A DNA stretch of 64,000 nt from Spirosoma arboris (GTDB lineage: Bacteria; Bacteroidota; Bacteroidia; Cytophagales; Spirosomataceae). Positions 35,140 to 43,696 of this stretch are shown one piece after another. The notes beneath the pieces are model-generated. The model worked only from the letters and a program-made list of their open reading frames with translations, did no database searches and was not told the origin of the DNA. The first letter of the stretch is position 1, and the number at the start of each line of letters is the position of its first letter. The translations under genes and the position numbers were made by a program. The DNA lies in contig NZ_WPIN01000014.1 of assembly GCF_009754945.1 (NCBI RefSeq), positions 124,001-188,000 of the forward strand, given 5' to 3'.

Positions 35140-36402
35140 ATGTCCTTCTATAAAGTTTACATATCGTCCACCTTTCGTGATTTAGCGCCGTATCGAAAAA
35201 CGGTGATGGAAACACTACATAAGGTACCCAACTTTAAGGTGGTCGGCATGGAGTACTATACAGCAGAAAGCACGCAGCCGCTTGATCGTTGCTTGCAGGA
35301 CGTGGCCGATTGTGAGATTTACATTCTCATTCTGGCAAACCGATATGGCTATATAATTGAAGGACAGGATAAGTCGATTACCCATCTGGAATACCTCAAG
35401 GCGAAAGACCTTGGCAAAGTAATTCTTGTGTTTCTTGCTGATAATAAAGATGGTCGATTCCCGCCCGATGCCGATGAGCCTGGGCAACCATCGCCCGACG
35501 ATAAACAGGCGAAACTAAAGGATCTGAAAAAAGTTGTAGGTAGCGCGTTCCTCTTGCCTCCTGAAGGCTTTACGTCGGAATATCATCTGGCCTTACAAGT
35601 AATGGAAGCACTGGTGCGAAATCCACGCGTGGATTTCGATGGGGTTTTTCCCGAAGAGCGTAAAATTTTCTGCGATCGGGCAAATCAGGTCTATAACTTT
35701 TATGAACTGATTCGCAAAAAGGAGCCATTTAATGTTTTTCTGATTCAGGGAAAGGAAGAGGATTTAAGTCAAAGCCTGGTGGAGCGGTTAAGTAAGTATT
35801 ATCTGGTTTCATCAGATCCTACATCGTTGAGCTTCCATGAACTCATTGTCGAACCTGATTACGAAAAATTTAAAAGTTTACTTGTTAATGAACTTTGCCT
35901 CAAACTGATTCCATATGAGTCCGAACAACCCAGCGATCTGGTTGGCTTGCTGACAGCCTTAAAGGCCAACGAGGTTAGTATACTTACCTTAGAGGTGTCT
36001 GTAAGTGATGAAGTTAAATGGCAACAAGGGTATCAATACCTGGATAGAATTTTAAAGGAATTTTCGTTGGCCAGTGCCCAGGTTCAGGGCATACGGGTAT
36101 ATTGGTTCATTATGATCGATGTACCTGATTCATTACAGGAACAGGTTCAATCGGTGCCTATTCTGAAGGCGCCACCGCTGGCAATGCTGCAACGTGATGA
36201 CATCAAAAGCTGGATTAGTACGTATATCAACAGTGATGCGGCAACGGTTCTGAAACTATTGAAACTCTGCTTTACAGCCATGCCGGCCCCACCGCAAACA
36301 TTCGACATGCTAGAGGCCCAGGAGTATCTTCAGCGATTTATTAAACGCTTCAACGTTCGTCGGAAAAAGGAAGATGCTGAACTATTAGACATTTTACCCT
36401 AA
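35140..36402 (+). CDS. DUF4062 (TIR-like) protein with a probable inactive-STAND region
   Basis: Residues 1-110 are a clear DUF4062 domain, a TIR/deoxyribosyltransferase-like fold: YKVYISSTFRDLAPYR, GMEYYTAESTQPLDRCL, CEIYILILANRYGYI and THLEYLKAKDLGK. DUF4062 domains commonly sit in STAND-linked conflict proteins. The remaining 300 residues resemble a P-loop ATPase with a ruined Walker A: the place where GxxxxGK[ST] should be reads FLIQGKEEDLSQSL. I call this a possible inactive-STAND region, an inference. The gene ends 2 bases before the MoxR gene, so the two form an operon. It may be the adaptor that links the AAA+ protein to its signal. Confidence 0.72.
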   Translation: MSFYKVYISSTFRDLAPYRKTVMETLHKVPNFKVVGMEYYTAESTQPLDRCLQDVADCEIYILILANRYGYIIEGQDKSITHLEYLKAKDLGKVILVFLADNKDGRFPPDADEPGQPSPDDKQAKLKDLKKVVGSAFLLPPEGFTSEYHLALQVMEALVRNPRVDFDGVFPEERKIFCDRANQVYNFYELIRKKEPFNVFLIQGKEEDLSQSLVERLSKYYLVSSDPTSLSFHELIVEPDYEKFKSLLVNELCLKLIPYESEQPSDLVGLLTALKANEVSILTLEVSVSDEVKWQQGYQYLDRILKEFSLASAQVQGIRVYWFIMIDVPDSLQEQVQSVPILKAPPLAMLQRDDIKSWISTYINSDAATVLKLLKLCFTAMPAPPQTFDMLEAQEYLQRFIKRFNVRRKKEDAELLDILP

Positions 36403-36404
36403 CC

Positions 36405-37379
36405 ATGCCACTTACCTTACGAACCATTCCTGTCGATCTGAAGCCGTCCAACTACCTCATGGACAGCCGGCTGCAACGTGCCGTTGAATTAGCCTATGCC
36501 CTGAACAAACCACTGTTGGTAAGTGGCGAACCGGGTACGGGTAAAACTCAGCTGGCCTGGCACATAGCCGATATACTGGCTAAACAAACTGAAGGCACGC
36601 AGGCGCCTTTTTTGAATGAACCCATTGAGTTTTACACTAAATCGACATCGACAGCTACCGATTTATTTTATACCTACGATGCGGTAAGTCATTTCAGGAG
36701 TAAAGAACAAACCGATACAAACGCCTTTGTCGATTTCACCGCGTTGGGACGTGCCCGTGTGCTGGCTCATGGACGCAATAGTCCGGCTCTGTTAGCTGCC
36801 AACATACAGCCGCTGCTTGACCGCTGCGATCGATTAACAACTACTCCCCGAAGTAGCGTGGTTTTGATCGATGAGATTGATAAAGCGCCCCGAGAGTTTC
36901 CAAATGATCTGCTCAATGAGATGGAGTCGGGCGAATTTCGCGTTCGGGAGCTTAATTTCTCGCTCAAAAAACCACAGAACGACGCTCGGGTCGTAGTCAT
37001 ATTAACCTCTAATTTTGAGAAAAGCCTGCCCAATGCGTTTCTGCGACGCTGCGTGTTTTATCATATTCCATTCCCTAGTGATGACCAACTCCTGGAAATT
37101 GTCAATCTGCGCTTAGGACTTAGCCAGTCGCCAGCAGTAAGCGAAGCCTTACGACGATTCCGGAGCTTTCGCGACCAGGCGCGGCAATCGTCCAGCCGAG
37201 TGCCGTCTACCGCCGAATTTCTTGACTGGTTACGCGTGTTAAATGCCGATAAGTTGCTTATCGACAATACTTTCCCACCCCTTCATACCCATTCCAGTCG
37301 GGCTTTATATGAATCGTCGCTGGTGGTGCTGCAAAAAGATGGAGCTGCCTTCGACAAGAATAACCCGTTGCTGGCGTGA
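36405..37379 (+). CDS. MoxR-type AAA+ ATPase
   Basis: The 324-residue protein has Walker A GEPGTGKT (residues 41-48), Walker B VVLIDEIDKAPREFPNDLLNEME near 152-174, and the downstream LTSNFEKSLPNAFLRRC segment holding sensor 1 and the arginine finger. This layout is MoxR-like. MoxR ATPases work with vWA proteins as remodelling chaperones, as in RavA-ViaA and CoxD-CoxE. The TGA stop overlaps the GTG start of the vWA-like gene (GTGA at 37376-37379), giving strong translational coupling. It sits between the DUF4062 protein and the vWA-like protein, so the three probably act together. Confidence 0.87.
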   Translation: MPLTLRTIPVDLKPSNYLMDSRLQRAVELAYALNKPLLVSGEPGTGKTQLAWHIADILAKQTEGTQAPFLNEPIEFYTKSTSTATDLFYTYDAVSHFRSKEQTDTNAFVDFTALGRARVLAHGRNSPALLAANIQPLLDRCDRLTTTPRSSVVLIDEIDKAPREFPNDLLNEMESGEFRVRELNFSLKKPQNDARVVVILTSNFEKSLPNAFLRRCVFYHIPFPSDDQLLEIVNLRLGLSQSPAVSEALRRFRSFRDQARQSSSRVPSTAEFLDWLRVLNADKLLIDNTFPPLHTHSSRALYESSLVVLQKDGAAFDKNNPLLA

Positions 37380-40300
37380 TACCCGTCGATCCGACCCTAG
37401 CGACTACCGCCTGGCCATTGGCCGGTCTTTTCGACGCATTGCGCCGTGAAGGCTTTCAACTGCGCCCGGATGATTACGTAGAGGTCGTTCAGGTGCTTAA
37501 TACGTTTCAACCGCAGTCTTATGCCGACTTGCAGGCGTTGATTGCTCCGTTAATTGTAACCAGCGATGAAGAGCAGGAGAAGTTTGACCGCATTTTCGAA
37601 CGAGTCCGCCAGGCAGAAGGTATCCAACCTCACGTTGTTACAAAGAAACGACTGCCCTGGAACTGGTTGATAACTGCTTTTCTGGTACTTGTGGTAGTTG
37701 GATATACCGCATTTTTCTGGCCTGCCCCTACGTTCAAAACAGACTTATACCTGCTGAAGCCTGAGGGCCCGTATGAAGTAGGGGATACGCTTGTTTTTTC
37801 GATTGATTCCTCCATGCGACAAGCGGCTGGTTCGAGGGCGCGCTGGCAGTGGGAAACCGCAGATGGTCAACCGTATCCTCATCCCAACGAGTTAGAACTA
37901 CAAGTGGTAGCTGAACACGCTGGCCCGCTCGTTGTGAATGTACGAGGTCGGCAGGGGAGGGGTTTGTTATTCACAAGTTGGACAGATAGTATACGAAGTA
38001 TCGAAATCCCGATTTGCGATAACCTGCCTGTTGTTCAGATCGACAGTGTACGGTTGTCGACTTCTCCGCTCCGCTATCGTTTTTCAGCCCGGCTGGTTGG
38101 CTCTGTTAAGCCTTTGCAACGCACGAACTGGCAGCTCAACGACGGCGTTGTGGCGAGTAATCAGACAGAGTGGGAACATACCTTTAAGGCAGGTTCGGTT
38201 CCCGCTGCTTACAATGTGCGTTTCACGGCCTTCCCCGATACAGTTCAGCGACTTTGTTTTGGCGAAGCCAGATTGGAGGTGGATGTTCCTGAATTGAATC
38301 AGCCTCCTTTTACAATTGACCTACAGCCAGCGGGGAATTTAATCAAGCCTATAACGCAACGGACAAATGCTTATGCCTGGGCAATTGGATTGGTCGGTAC
38401 CTTACTGGCTATTCTGATGGGCATTTATTACTGGCTGACCGCTCAGAAACCAGCGAAAAAAAATGACTTAAACCTTACCGGTACTAATCCACTGTCCCGA
38501 TTTGCCAGCACTAAGCCCCCCTTAGAAATTCCGTTTGAAAACAGGGATCGCGAGCTGATTACCCTCGATCAGGCGTTTTACCGTACTGTGCGCCTTTTAC
38601 GTCAACCAGCCGAGGGTGAAATCCGACGATTGAATATTGGGCAGACTATGCAGGCAACCATGCACGAGGGTGGCTTGCCAACACTGGTCTACCAGCCTCA
38701 TTTTACAGAAACGGAATACTTATTTCTGATTGACCAGAGTCAGGTACGGAGTCAGCAGGTAGCCTTGTTCGAGTATTTGTTTCAGGCATTTACCCGGGAA
38801 AACGTATGTGTCGAACGGTTCTTTTTCCACAAGACATTTGATCGGTTTACGAACGAAACCCACCCCAAAGGCCTGTCACTCCGTCAATTATCGGATAGCT
38901 ATACTGGGCGCACATTAATCATTTGGAGCAACGGTTATCCGCTGCTTTACCCGCCTTACCCTGTGGTGGAGCCATTCGTTCGTGATGCATTGGTAGATTG
39001 GCCATTACGTGCAATTCTGACGCCTGTTCCGTTTGCTGACTGGGGTTCGAAAGAGCTGGCTTTGAAGGCCGATTTCTTACTCTTACCCGCTGACTTGGTG
39101 GGTCAGCTGCGATTAATGCAGGTATTGACCGAAAATCAACCGAATCAGGATGCGTATCTGGAGCAACACGAAAAGGAATTGTATTCAACAGACTATGTCG
39201 ATTTTCGATCTGTGGCTGGATTGAGGAAATACCTGGGTGACGAGCTTATTCAGTGGCTGGCTGCGCTGGCCATTTATCCACGTATTCGCTGGGAGGTAGT
39301 TGTGGAGATGGGTCGAACGCTGATGACTCCCGAAGCGGTCAACTTTACAAATCTGCTTAAACTGGCGCGTATTAGTTGGATGCAGGAGGGATCGTTTCCC
39401 GATAAAACGCGTTTGGAACTGCTGAAAACGTTGCACCCTGACAACGAAGTGAAGGCTCGTGTAACGCTTCTGAGGATGCTCAACAAAGCCGAGCAATACT
39501 TTCCCGGCGACCACTTTTACGATGGCGAAAAATTCCTGTTACAAACCGCCAGCCAGTTTGCGCTCTACGCCTATGATTCTGAAAAATACGCTGAGTACCA
39601 GCCAGCGCAGCAAGTCTTTAAGGCCCTTTACGAGCAAGGACAGTATCCTGATGGCGCCATGCTTCGTTACCTTGAAAATCCGGATGGTATCTGGACAACG
39701 TTGTTACCCACTACTGGCTCATCAATCGATCAATCGAGCCAATCGTCAGTAGACTCATTACGGCCAATCCCGCTTCAGGCGTACTTGACAAATCTGCCAG
39801 CTCCACCCGAAGCAGCGCCTGAGGAACCGCCAATAAATAGAAAACCACAATACTTACTGGCGGCCATTGGCGCTACTTTTCTGAGCCTTTTAGGATTGTG
39901 GTATTTATCTTCCAGGCCCCAGAATCAGGAAATAGACCTGGATCAGCAAATTCCGGTTACGATTTCGCTCGATTCAAGCCTTTGTGTAACGGCCCGGAAT
40001 ACAGTCAACAATGCCTATAACTCTCCTCGCTGGAGATTTTTTCTAAATGATTCGTTGTTGACTGTCAACAGCCTGCATGCGACACGCTCATTACCACTCC
40101 GAAATCTGATTATGGATTCGGCGAAAGTGCCAGCAGATTCGATGGCGTTGCGGGCAATGTTTTCGGTAAGTGACACGATGTCGGGAGGAGGGAGGCAGTA
40201 CAGTTCTGTACAGTTTAGCCGGGATACATTGCGGGTTCGGATTAGTTGCCCAAATTCTCTGATAGTACCCCCAACAGCTTCTAATGATAGCTCGTCAACG

Positions 40301-41521
40301 GTCTATATTCAGTACTCATTTAGAGATCAGATCAATAAAGCCCGGCAATTGCAAACACGATTAAGCGCAAGCGGTTTTCGTGTGCCAGGCATTGAGCTTC
40401 GTGCTACCTACAGAGATTCTACGCAGGTTCGGTATTTTGCGAATCAGGATCGTTCCGAAGCAGACTCCGTTGCCAGTATTGTAAAAAGTCTTTTTAAACT
40501 TCGGATTGTTCGGATTGTAAAAGTTGGTGGCATTAAGAAAGCACCGGTGGAGGTTTGGCTGAATACTGGGGCAGCAACGAATGCGTTCATTTGTCAAAGC
40601 GTTCCAATAAGCTGGGCTAATCAGTTTAATGGATGGCAGGCGAAAGTAAATGGGTATACGTATACGATTAACACTTCGAGGAATCGCATTACTTTAAATA
40701 CAGAATCATCGAAAGTACCCCCCACTGTAGATCCAAAAACCGGTGCACTAAGTGCTATAGGTTCATCATTAAGTATAGAGCTTGCGGGGTCAATTGAAAG
40801 CATCTGCAGGCAAAATGGCGTGTACATCGTGCAACTGGCAAACCATATTGGTCGAACATTGCTCATTCGAAATGTAACACGTACTTCCTGCACTCTTGCT
40901 GTTGTCAGGTTTAATGCGAACCAGTTGAACGGCTCACAAGGGAAAGCCTATTTTGACAGGGTTTTAAGTAGTGCGAGTTTCCGACAGTACCGCTACGTAA
41001 CCACTAAACAGCCACAAAGCCAGACAACGAACGCCGACGCTGTCCAGCAAACTACCAACCCAGGTAATGAGTACAATCAGAGCCCAATTCAGACAGCAAC
41101 ACCAGCTCCGACAAGTACGGAAAGCTTGCGGTTAGCAGCTCAAAAATCGGCAGATATGACTGTAAAGGCCGGTCTTGAGGCCTACCAGAATGGACAATAT
41201 GAAGAGGCTGTTAAGTTATTCGATCAGTCGCTGGAGAAGAACCCGGCCAATGCCTTCGTATTGGATATGAAAGGCTCCTCATTATTCAAATTAAAGCGAT
41301 ACGATGAGGCAGAGGCTACCCTCTTAACTGCTACAAAAGTAGACCCCAAAGATGCCTGGCCTTACTTTGATTTAGCCCGTGTTTATTGTGCAATGGGCAG
41401 ATCGGCAGAAGCGAATAGTGCGAAACGTCAGGCTATAAAATTACAACCCGACATGCAGACGATTATGCGGAAAGACAGAGAGTTTATACGCGTGTGCGGG
41501 GCGGAGGCTTCGGCGAAATAA
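37376..41521 (+). CDS. Large MoxR-associated vWA-like membrane protein with C-terminal TPRs
   Basis: The start is GTG at 37376, overlapping the MoxR stop; 1381 residues. Residues 10-85 resemble the helical start of CoxE/vWA proteins (LFDALRREGFQLRPDDY, EEQEKFDRIFERV). A transmembrane helix (96-114) is followed by beta-rich domains, a second helix (about 331-355) and a vWA-like alpha/beta domain (about 440-600; EYLFLIDQSQVRSQQ and GRTLIIWSNGYPLLYPPYP). The metal site DxSxS reads DQSQV, so its last serine is missing. A helical region, a third helix (about 822-842), further beta domains and three TPRs (about 1255-1360, EAYQNGQYEEAVKLFDQSLE) follow. It is the likely partner of the MoxR ATPase. 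A strong terminator follows. Confidence 0.75.
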   Translation: MIPVDPTLATTAWPLAGLFDALRREGFQLRPDDYVEVVQVLNTFQPQSYADLQALIAPLIVTSDEEQEKFDRIFERVRQAEGIQPHVVTKKRLPWNWLITAFLVLVVVGYTAFFWPAPTFKTDLYLLKPEGPYEVGDTLVFSIDSSMRQAAGSRARWQWETADGQPYPHPNELELQVVAEHAGPLVVNVRGRQGRGLLFTSWTDSIRSIEIPICDNLPVVQIDSVRLSTSPLRYRFSARLVGSVKPLQRTNWQLNDGVVASNQTEWEHTFKAGSVPAAYNVRFTAFPDTVQRLCFGEARLEVDVPELNQPPFTIDLQPAGNLIKPITQRTNAYAWAIGLVGTLLAILMGIYYWLTAQKPAKKNDLNLTGTNPLSRFASTKPPLEIPFENRDRELITLDQAFYRTVRLLRQPAEGEIRRLNIGQTMQATMHEGGLPTLVYQPHFTETEYLFLIDQSQVRSQQVALFEYLFQAFTRENVCVERFFFHKTFDRFTNETHPKGLSLRQLSDSYTGRTLIIWSNGYPLLYPPYPVVEPFVRDALVDWPLRAILTPVPFADWGSKELALKADFLLLPADLVGQLRLMQVLTENQPNQDAYLEQHEKELYSTDYVDFRSVAGLRKYLGDELIQWLAALAIYPRIRWEVVVEMGRTLMTPEAVNFTNLLKLARISWMQEGSFPDKTRLELLKTLHPDNEVKARVTLLRMLNKAEQYFPGDHFYDGEKFLLQTASQFALYAYDSEKYAEYQPAQQVFKALYEQGQYPDGAMLRYLENPDGIWTTLLPTTGSSIDQSSQSSVDSLRPIPLQAYLTNLPAPPEAAPEEPPINRKPQYLLAAIGATFLSLLGLWYLSSRPQNQEIDLDQQIPVTISLDSSLCVTARNTVNNAYNSPRWRFFLNDSLLTVNSLHATRSLPLRNLIMDSAKVPADSMALRAMFSVSDTMSGGGRQYSSVQFSRDTLRVRISCPNSLIVPPTASNDSSSTVYIQYSFRDQINKARQLQTRLSASGFRVPGIELRATYRDSTQVRYFANQDRSEADSVASIVKSLFKLRIVRIVKVGGIKKAPVEVWLNTGAATNAFICQSVPISWANQFNGWQAKVNGYTYTINTSRNRITLNTESSKVPPTVDPKTGALSAIGSSLSIELAGSIESICRQNGVYIVQLANHIGRTLLIRNVTRTSCTLAVVRFNANQLNGSQGKAYFDRVLSSASFRQYRYVTTKQPQSQTTNADAVQQTTNPGNEYNQSPIQTATPAPTSTESLRLAAQKSADMTVKAGLEAYQNGQYEEAVKLFDQSLEKNPANAFVLDMKGSSLFKLKRYDEAEATLLTATKVDPKDAWPYFDLARVYCAMGRSAEANSAKRQAIKLQPDMQTIMRKDREFIRVCGAEASAK

Positions 41522-41523
41522 AT

Positions 41524-41570
41524 AATACTGGTTTGCTAGCTTTCACTGAAGTAGCAAACCAGTATTTTCT
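41524..41570 (+). terminator. Rho-independent terminator after the MoxR/vWA operon
   Basis: AATACTGGTTTGCT (41524-41537) pairs perfectly with AGCAAACCAGTATT (41553-41566), with a 15-base loop and a T-rich tail (TTTTCTTT). It lies 2 bases after the stop of the vWA-like gene and marks the right end of the island. Confidence 0.88.
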
Positions 41571-41589
41571 TTAGCTGTCAAGTCAATAA

Positions 41590-41970
41590 CTAAACTTCCT
41601 CCAGTGGCCCAATATGCACTGGCGCCAACTGAGCAAATTCCTCATCGTCAAACAACCGGGACCGAATCAAAAATCGAACACCCAACGGAATTTCTAGTGA
41701 GAAACTGGCACCACGCCCGCGGGTTATATCGACAGTCAGATGCGTATGTTGCCAATACTCGAACTGATCGCTCGACATCCAGAAGTCGCACCCGTCAATC
41801 TGACCCAGCAAGACATCCGACGAGCCAATAATGAATTCGCCTGCGGCATAGCACATAGGCGAGGAACCATCACAGCAACCGCCACTCTGGTGAAACATAA
41901 GCGGTCCGTGTTCTGCACGAAGCTTATCTATGATTTCGGCAGCCGCCGGAGTGAGGTCTATTCTGTCCAT
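41590..41970 (-). CDS. DUF779 protein, aldehyde dehydrogenase partner
   Basis: The 126-residue protein matches DUF779 closely: FHQSGGCCDGSSPMCYAAG with a dense cysteine cluster (a likely metal site), GQIDGCDFWMSSDQFEYWQH in the middle and LEIPLGVRFLIRSRLF near the end. DUF779 genes regularly follow acetaldehyde dehydrogenase genes, and this one does too, about 95 bases downstream of the dehydrogenase stop across a hairpin. No biochemical role is known; assisting or protecting the aldehyde dehydrogenase is an inference from linkage. Confidence 0.9.
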   Translation of the reverse strand: MDRIDLTPAAAEIIDKLRAEHGPLMFHQSGGCCDGSSPMCYAAGEFIIGSSDVLLGQIDGCDFWMSSDQFEYWQHTHLTVDITRGRGASFSLEIPLGVRFLIRSRLFDDEEFAQLAPVHIGPLEEV

Positions 41971-41980
41971 AATAGTGAGT

Positions 41981-42060
41981 GAGCGAAAGAGTTAATGAGT
42001 GAAAGAGCGAAAACTGAATGCGCCAGCTTTTCGCTCTTTCACTCATTAACTCTTTCGCTC
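41981..42060. repeat. 33-bp perfect inverted repeat inside the aldehyde dehydrogenase/DUF779 operon
   Basis: The purine-rich arm 41981-42013 (GAGCGAAAGAGTTAATGAGT...) is exactly complementary to 42028-42060, with a 14-base loop. It lies between the dehydrogenase stop and the DUF779 start on the minus strand. It could reduce read-through so that DUF779 is made at a lower level. Its GAGYGAAAGAG motif recurs near 52880. Confidence 0.85.
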
Positions 42061-42065
42061 TTTAA

Positions 42066-43580
42066 TCAAAAGAATCCTAATTTGTTTTTGCTGTAGGAGA
42101 TCAATAAATTCTTGACCTGACGGTAGTGGTTCAGCATCATCAGGTGGTTTTCGCGACCGAAGCCCGACTTCTTGTAGCCACCAAACGGTGCGTGTGCTGG
42201 GTAATCATGGTAGCAGTTTACCCAAACACGTCCCGCCTGAATCTGCCGTGGAATGGTGTACAGTTCATGCGCATCGCGTGACCAGAAACCGGCACCTAAT
42301 CCATAAAGCGTATCATTGGCAATGGCAACCGCTTCGTCGGCATCTTTGAAGGTCGTAACCGATAGGACAGGCCCAAAGATTTCTTCCTGAAAGATTCGCA
42401 TCTTGTTGTTGCCTTTGAAAATCGTTGGCTGAATGTAGAAACCACCTTCTACGCTATTGGCCGGACCGCCACCCGTCAGCACTTCGGCCCCCTCTTTTTT
42501 GCCGATGTCGATGTACGACAAAATTTTCTCGTATTGGTCGTTGCTGGCTTGCGCGCCCATCATCGTCTCTGGATCGAGCGGATGGCCAAGTTTGATGGCT
42601 TTGGTCCGTTCAATAACCCGCTCGATAAACTTGTCGTAAATGTCTTCATGAACCAGCAAGCGTGAAGGGCAGGTACAGATTTCACCCTGATTCAGCGCAA
42701 ACATCACAGCGCCTTCCACGCATTTATCGAAGAACTCATCGTCGGCGTCGGCAATGGATTTCATGAAAATGTTTGGTGATTTGCCACCCAATTCCATCGT
42801 GACGGGAACAAGATTTTCTGATGCGTACTGCATAATCAGCCGACCAGTAGTGGTTTCTCCCGTAAAAGCTACCTTATTGACGCGCTTGTGTTGCGCCAGC
42901 GGCTTGCCTGCTTCTGGTCCAAATCCCTGAATAATATTGACTACGCCCGCAGGAATGATACCTTCCAGCAACTCGATCATGATGGCCAGCGACGTAGGTG
43001 TTTGTTCGGCGGGTTTAATAACCACACAACAACCAGCGGCTAATGCTGGAGCCAGTTTCCAGGTAGCCATCAGTAGCGGGAAGTTCCAGGGAATAATCTG
43101 GCCAACGACACCAATAGGCTCTTTAATAATCAGCGACAATGTATCGGCGTTGAGTTCGGTTGCTGAACCTTCTTCGGCACGGATTACGCCTGCAAAATAA
43201 CGGAAGTGATCGACCACGAGCGGTAGGTCGGCCGCCATTGTTTCGCGGAGTGCTTTGCCATTCTCAACGGTTTCGACACGGGCCAGAAATTCAAGATTCT
43301 GTTCAATGACATCGGCAATCTGGAGCAGTACTTTGCTACGTTCGGTAGCCGATGTTTTTCCCCAGGTCTCAAATGCTTTATGAGCAGCATCAACAGCTAA
43401 ATCAACATCGGCGGCTTTCGAGCGGGGCATTTTAGCAATCAGGCTACCATCTACCGGCGATTCATTGTCGAAATACTCTCCGCCAACGGGTGGCACCCAT
43501 TTACCGCCAATGTAGTTTTCATACTGGGTCTTAAACATTGGCCGGGGCATAATCTTGCTCGGTGCTTCTGCAGTTTGCAT
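42066..43580 (-). CDS. NAD-dependent (acet)aldehyde dehydrogenase, AldB/ExaC-like
   Basis: This 504-residue protein is a full-length aldehyde dehydrogenase oxidising aldehydes to acids with NAD(P)+. Visible are PWNFPLLMATWKLAPALAAG, the NAD-site GFTGETTTGR, the general base glutamate in MELGGKSPNIF near residue 265, and the nucleophile in FALNQGEICTCPSR near 300. The CTC pattern and the DUF779 partner point to the acetaldehyde dehydrogenase group (AldB/ExaC). The gene is divergent from an AraC regulator that likely controls it. Physiologically it would clear acetaldehyde from ethanol oxidation or similar substrates; the exact substrate is inferred. Confidence 0.93.
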   Translation of the reverse strand: MQTAEAPSKIMPRPMFKTQYENYIGGKWVPPVGGEYFDNESPVDGSLIAKMPRSKAADVDLAVDAAHKAFETWGKTSATERSKVLLQIADVIEQNLEFLARVETVENGKALRETMAADLPLVVDHFRYFAGVIRAEEGSATELNADTLSLIIKEPIGVVGQIIPWNFPLLMATWKLAPALAAGCCVVIKPAEQTPTSLAIMIELLEGIIPAGVVNIIQGFGPEAGKPLAQHKRVNKVAFTGETTTGRLIMQYASENLVPVTMELGGKSPNIFMKSIADADDEFFDKCVEGAVMFALNQGEICTCPSRLLVHEDIYDKFIERVIERTKAIKLGHPLDPETMMGAQASNDQYEKILSYIDIGKKEGAEVLTGGGPANSVEGGFYIQPTIFKGNNKMRIFQEEIFGPVLSVTTFKDADEAVAIANDTLYGLGAGFWSRDAHELYTIPRQIQAGRVWVNCYHDYPAHAPFGGYKKSGFGRENHLMMLNHYRQVKNLLISYSKNKLGFF

Positions 43581-43696
43581 GAGTTAAAAAGGATTTATGT
43601 GATTTAATTAGCTTCTTCACAAATTTTGCCGAAATTGTACAACTATAATTGCGTTATACTCTCAAAAACTTACGGAATTCTCCCATCCTCGAACGC

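Larger units (their letters stand above)
14325..41521. other. Genomic island of STAND, TIR, patatin, SIR2 and MoxR conflict genes
   Basis: Twelve intact genes in about 27 kb are all of the types found in NTP-dependent bacterial conflict systems, with ordinary housekeeping genes on both sides. Three transcription blocks are visible: plus (14325-18016), minus (25918-18038) and plus (26198-41521). TIR or TIR-like domains occur in five proteins (a DUF4062 domain, distantly related, in a sixth), patatin in three, nSTAND ATPases in two. No integrase, transposase or attachment site was recognised, so the mode of arrival is unknown. The borders are drawn by gene content only. Confidence 0.7.

Noticed and set aside
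14325..41521. A classical mobile element carrying the island
   Set aside because: No integrase, transposase, tRNA end or matching direct repeats were found at the borders.
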